Below, piece by piece: positions 32,955 to 35,348 of a stretch of 35,348 nt of DNA. The position numbers were made by a program, and so were the translations under genes. Position 1 is the first letter of the stretch. Every line of letters begins with the position of its first letter. The notes beneath the pieces were generated by a model. That model was not told the DNA's origin. It ran no database searches and saw only the letters and a program-made list of their open reading frames with translations. The stretch is from QWPN01 sp044238145. GTDB lineage: Bacteria; Planctomycetota; Planctomycetia; Pirellulales; UBA1268. Location: positions 1-35,348 of the forward strand of contig JBIIDT010000023.1 of NCBI GenBank assembly GCA_044238145.1. The letters run 5' to 3'.

Positions 32955-33461
32955 TCAGGCGGCAAGGCTGCGGCCACGCCGCCGCGGGATCCGCAGCGTC
33001 ACGGCCGTGCCCCCGTCGGGGCAGGCGGCGAGGGACAGGCCCCAACCGGCCCGGTCGACGAGCGGCCGCAGGTCCGCGACCGCCGCCTGCTGGCGGGCGG
33101 CGTCGGCGGCCGAATCGGCCACCTCGATCTCGAGCGCGTCGCCGGTGTCGATCGTCGTCACGACCACCTCCGACAGCCGCGGGCACTCGCCCCGCGGGGC
33201 GGGGGCGGCCGCCGCCGCGCAGGCGGCGTCGAGCAGCCGACCGAGCGGGCCGGCGAGGGCCGCGGGCTCGGCGTCCGGGGCGTGGGCGACGTCCACGTCG
33301 AGGCTCACCGTGACGCCCGCCGGACCGCGGTCGCGGGCGGCGGCGGCGAGGCGGACGACCGCGTCGCGAAAGACGGACGTGTCCCGCGGACCGCGGGCGT
33401 GCGGACGCAGGGGGATGATCCGGGGCTCCGCGTCCGGGGACGGGTGCTCGGTCGGTGCCAT
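32955..33461 (-). CDS. Degenerate GHKL (HATPase) domain protein
   Basis: The product is 168 aa; the ATG at 33461 has AAAGGA five bases upstream. It looks like a stand-alone histidine-kinase-type ATPase fold: an N-box-like helix LGRLLDAACAAA (about 73-84), strand SEVVVTTIDTGDALEIEVADS (97-117 overall), and the terminal AGWGLSLAACPDGGTAVTLR (138-157). Key nucleotide residues differ from the consensus: the N-box asparagine is Ala, and the DxGxG loop reads DSAAD. ATP binding is therefore doubtful. There is no HisKA, sensor or membrane segment. It lies 24 bp before fliF and 40 bp after the pseudo-hydrolase gene, which suggests a regulatory or structural role in the export cluster. Confidence 0.65.
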   Translation of the reverse strand: MAPTEHPSPDAEPRIIPLRPHARGPRDTSVFRDAVVRLAAAARDRGPAGVTVSLDVDVAHAPDAEPAALAGPLGRLLDAACAAAAAPAPRGECPRLSEVVVTTIDTGDALEIEVADSAADAARQQAAVADLRPLVDRAGWGLSLAACPDGGTAVTLRIPRRRGRSLAA

Positions 33462-33501
33462 GGGAATCCTTTCCCGTCGGTGGTGGTGATGGAGGCCGCG
33501 C

Positions 33502-34182
33502 TCAGAGCGGGCAGTGGGACTCGATCGCCGGCGTCGGTCCGCAGATCTCGTCCATGAGCCAGCGGTTGACGTCGGCGAGGACGGCCCGGGAGAGGTCCCG
33601 GCCGCCCGGATAGATTCGCACCGCCAGCATCGCGCCGGCGGCGTGGAACAGCCGCAGCGTGCGGTCGGTCTGCGGCGCGGCGGCGACGGCCGCGTCGGCC
33701 TGGCAGCAGAGCAGCATCGGCAGGCGGCGGACGGCGTGGAGCCGCACGAACGACGTCTCGTCGAGCGGGAAGCCGCCGCCGATCGACACGACGCCGGCGA
33801 AGGCTTCGGCGTGCCGGCAGGCGATCCGGAAGGCGTCGGTGCCACGGGTGCCGCGGCCCACGAGGAAGATGCGGTCGGGATGGATGCTGGCCCGGTCGCG
33901 GGCGGCGTCGATCGCCTGCCAGGCCGAATCTTCGATGTCGACGGCACGGTCGGGCCGCGGTTGCACGGCGACGAAGTTCCGCAGGCTCGTGCGGGTCATG
34001 ACGCGGCCGAGGTCGAAGCCCTCGTCGTCCGCCAGCCACACGAGCAGCGGGTAGTCGTAGCCCGGCTCGTAGCCCTGCGGCATGAACAGGCTGGCCGCCG
34101 GGATGCTGCCGGGCACGAGGGGCGGCGTGGTGCGGGCGGCCCGGGTGCGGCCGGAGAGACGCTGGGACTTGCGGCCGGGCAT
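33502..34182 (-). CDS. Alpha/beta-hydrolase-fold protein without catalytic residues
   Basis: The product is 226 aa; the ATG at 34182 has GAGG six bases upstream. The fold resembles the esterase/PHB-depolymerase group: LFMPQGYEPGYDYPLLVWLA (32-51) matches the usual 'P.gYd....yPLlvwLHG', and SIHPDRIFLVGRGTRGTDAF (99-118) matches the nucleophile elbow. The elbow reads V-G-R-G-T-R-G, with Gly111 where Ser should be; the oxyanion HG pair after VWL is AD; and the C-terminal His position reads YPGGRDL. Hydrolysis is therefore unlikely, so this is probably a binding or scaffold protein. There is no signal peptide. It heads the export cluster, 40 bp before the GHKL gene. Confidence 0.75.
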   Translation of the reverse strand: MPGRKSQRLSGRTRAARTTPPLVPGSIPAASLFMPQGYEPGYDYPLLVWLADDEGFDLGRVMTRTSLRNFVAVQPRPDRAVDIEDSAWQAIDAARDRASIHPDRIFLVGRGTRGTDAFRIACRHAEAFAGVVSIGGGFPLDETSFVRLHAVRRLPMLLCCQADAAVAAAPQTDRTLRLFHAAGAMLAVRIYPGGRDLSRAVLADVNRWLMDEICGPTPAIESHCPL

Positions 34183-34213
34183 GCGATACCTCGCGGCGGA
34201 TGGCTGCCGCTGC

Positions 34214-34253
34214 CCGGGAAAATCCCGGAGCGGACGCGGGTTTGTAACCCGCG
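34214..34253. other. Two adjacent hairpins between mdh and the export cluster
   Basis: CCGGGA-AAA-TCCCGG at 34214-34228 and CGCGGGTT-TGT-AACCCGCG at 34235-34253 are perfect stems. They sit about 95-130 bp after the mdh stop and 30-70 bp before the pseudo-hydrolase start. They could terminate mdh transcription or form part of the leader of the export cluster. There is no T-tract, so intrinsic termination is uncertain. Confidence 0.4.
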
Positions 34254-34346
34254 CCCCCGCGCCGGGCAACGCCAGACGGCCGCGCCGCGCTCGCCCCGTC
34301 GGCCCGCGGTGGCAGGCCGGGCAAGCGGGGCAAGCGCGGCCGGGGC

Positions 34347-35297
34347 TCACGCCGTGGCGGTGAGCCTGTCCATGGCCGCGACGAGTTCCTTGACGGCCGC
34401 GATGCTCTTGTCGAGGGCGGCCCGCTCCGCGGCCTCGAGCCCGATCTCGACGATCCGCTCCACGCCGCCGGCGCCGAGCACGACCGGCACGCCGACGAAG
34501 TAGCCGCCGACGCCGTACTCCTTGTCGCAGTAGGCGGCACAGGGCACGAGCCGCTTCTTGTCGCGGACCACGGCCTCGACCATCTGCGCCGTCGCCGCAG
34601 CCGGGGCGTAGTAGGCGCTACCCGTCTTGAGGAGGCCGACGATCTCGGCTCCCCCGTTGCGGGCCCGATCGACGATCGCCGCCAGCCGCTCGGGCTTGAC
34701 GAACTGCGTCACCGGGATGCCGCCCACGCTCGTGCACGAGGGGACCGGCACCATCGTGTCACCGTGGCCGCCGAGGAGCATCGCGGAGATGTCCTCCACG
34801 CTGACGCCCAGCTCCATCGCGAGGAACGCGCGGTAGCGGGCGGTGTCGAGGATGCCGGCCTGGCCGATGACGCGGGCGGCCGGAAAGCCAGTCACCTGGA
34901 AGGTCCGCTGCACCATGGCGTCGAGCGGGTTGGAGACCACGATCACGACCGCCTGCGGGCTCGTGTCGCGGATCTTCGCGGCCACATCGCCCACGATCCG
35001 GGCGTTGGTGGAGAGCAGGTCGTCGCGGCTCATGCCCGGCTTCCGCGCGATGCCGGCCGTGACGACGACGACGTCGCTCCCGGCCGTGCCGGCCCAGTCG
35101 GTCGTGCCGGTGATCCGCGCGTCGAAGCCCATGATCGGCGACGCTTGGAAGAGGTCGAGGGCCTTGCCGGCGGGCATGCCCTCGGTGGCGGGGATGTCGA
35201 GGAGGACGACGTCGCCGAGTTCGGCGGCGGCGCACCAGTGGGCCGTGGTGGCGCCGACATTGCCGGCGCCGATGATGGAGATCTTGGCTCGTCGCAT
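34347..35297 (-). CDS. mdh: Malate dehydrogenase (LDH-like type)
   Basis: The product is 316 aa, full length for the family; the ATG at 35297 has AGGA eight bases upstream. The NAD-binding motif GAGNVGA is at residues 10-16 with Asp34 ending the second strand. ARKPGMSRDDLL (84-95) carries the substrate-specificity Arg typical of malate rather than lactate enzymes. NPLDAM is at 123-128, LDTARYR at 150-156 supplies a substrate-binding Arg, and GGHGDTMVP at 176-184 holds the catalytic His178. It is a cytoplasmic TCA-cycle enzyme interconverting malate and oxaloacetate with NAD. It is apparently monocistronic, separated by 164 bp with hairpins from the next minus-strand gene. Confidence 0.95.
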   Translation of the reverse strand: MRRAKISIIGAGNVGATTAHWCAAAELGDVVLLDIPATEGMPAGKALDLFQASPIMGFDARITGTTDWAGTAGSDVVVVTAGIARKPGMSRDDLLSTNARIVGDVAAKIRDTSPQAVVIVVSNPLDAMVQRTFQVTGFPAARVIGQAGILDTARYRAFLAMELGVSVEDISAMLLGGHGDTMVPVPSCTSVGGIPVTQFVKPERLAAIVDRARNGGAEIVGLLKTGSAYYAPAAATAQMVEAVVRDKKRLVPCAAYCDKEYGVGGYFVGVPVVLGAGGVERIVEIGLEAAERAALDKSIAAVKELVAAMDRLTATA

Positions 35298-35348
35298 GGT
35301 GGGAATCCTGAGGGGAAAACTGGCGGGTTCGGGGCGGCCATCAGAAGC

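Noticed and set aside
1..35348. tRNA, rRNA, CRISPR array, insertion sequence or prophage
   Set aside because: No cloverleaf, rRNA signature, regularly spaced identical repeat, transposase or phage gene was recognised on reading both strands; a covariance-model scan was not possible.

Overview
The window looks like chromosomal DNA of a high-GC member of the Planctomycetota, most likely a Pirellulales-type organism. The evidence is the N-terminal sorting-type motifs of two surface proteins (LERRDCPAP and LERRLALA, variants of the planctomycete LExRxxPA / LEPR-xLL signatures), the very long repeat-built surface proteins, the adaptor/site-2-protease operon and the reduced flagellar-type export cluster. 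This assignment rests on protein character only. No rRNA, tRNA, CRISPR array or insertion sequence was recognised.

Region 1 (1-13.5 kb) encodes giant or secreted surface proteins. A 5'-truncated inverse-autotransporter-like protein with a beta-helix passenger meets, tail to tail, a 3123-residue secreted repeat protein. A Calx-beta/metalloprotease protein is transcribed divergently from the giant across a 414-bp control region. The giant contains about 17 degenerate copies of a roughly 60-residue unit, plus a separate block of four 'GxGY' repeats.

Region 2 (13.5-20.4 kb) has a MOSC-domain protein, then a tight minus-strand operon in the order DUF3467 protein, GAF-GAF-TM-HlyD protein, secreted HlyD adaptor, and PqqD-M50 protease-HlyD fusion. 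Three membrane-fusion adaptors are made together with an intramembrane protease, with no ABC ATPase, RND pump or TolC in view. This is the best candidate here for a poorly described envelope system.

Region 3 (20.4-27.9 kb) holds an unknown polytopic membrane protein, a small proline-rich secreted protein, a large secreted TPR protein, an internally duplicated ABC-2-type permease without its ATPase, a TPR lipoprotein, a thioredoxin-fold protein lacking the second active-site cysteine, and a PAPS-type sulfotransferase.

Region 4 (28-34.2 kb) is a minus-strand cluster in the order pseudo-alpha/beta-hydrolase, degenerate GHKL ATPase domain, FliF, FliO-FliP fusion, FliQ, FliR and FlhB. It encodes the MS-ring and export gate of a flagellar-type type III apparatus, but no FlhA, FliI ATPase, C-ring, hook or filament genes lie in the window, and FlhB lacks its autocleaving cytoplasmic domain. 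The two genes at the head of the cluster have both lost catalytic residues. The window closes with malate dehydrogenase (mdh).

Taken together, the region is dominated by export and cell-surface functions: giant surface proteins, adaptors with a membrane protease, a reduced type III gate, and TPR proteins. A functional link between the secretion machines and the giant proteins is inference from proximity only.
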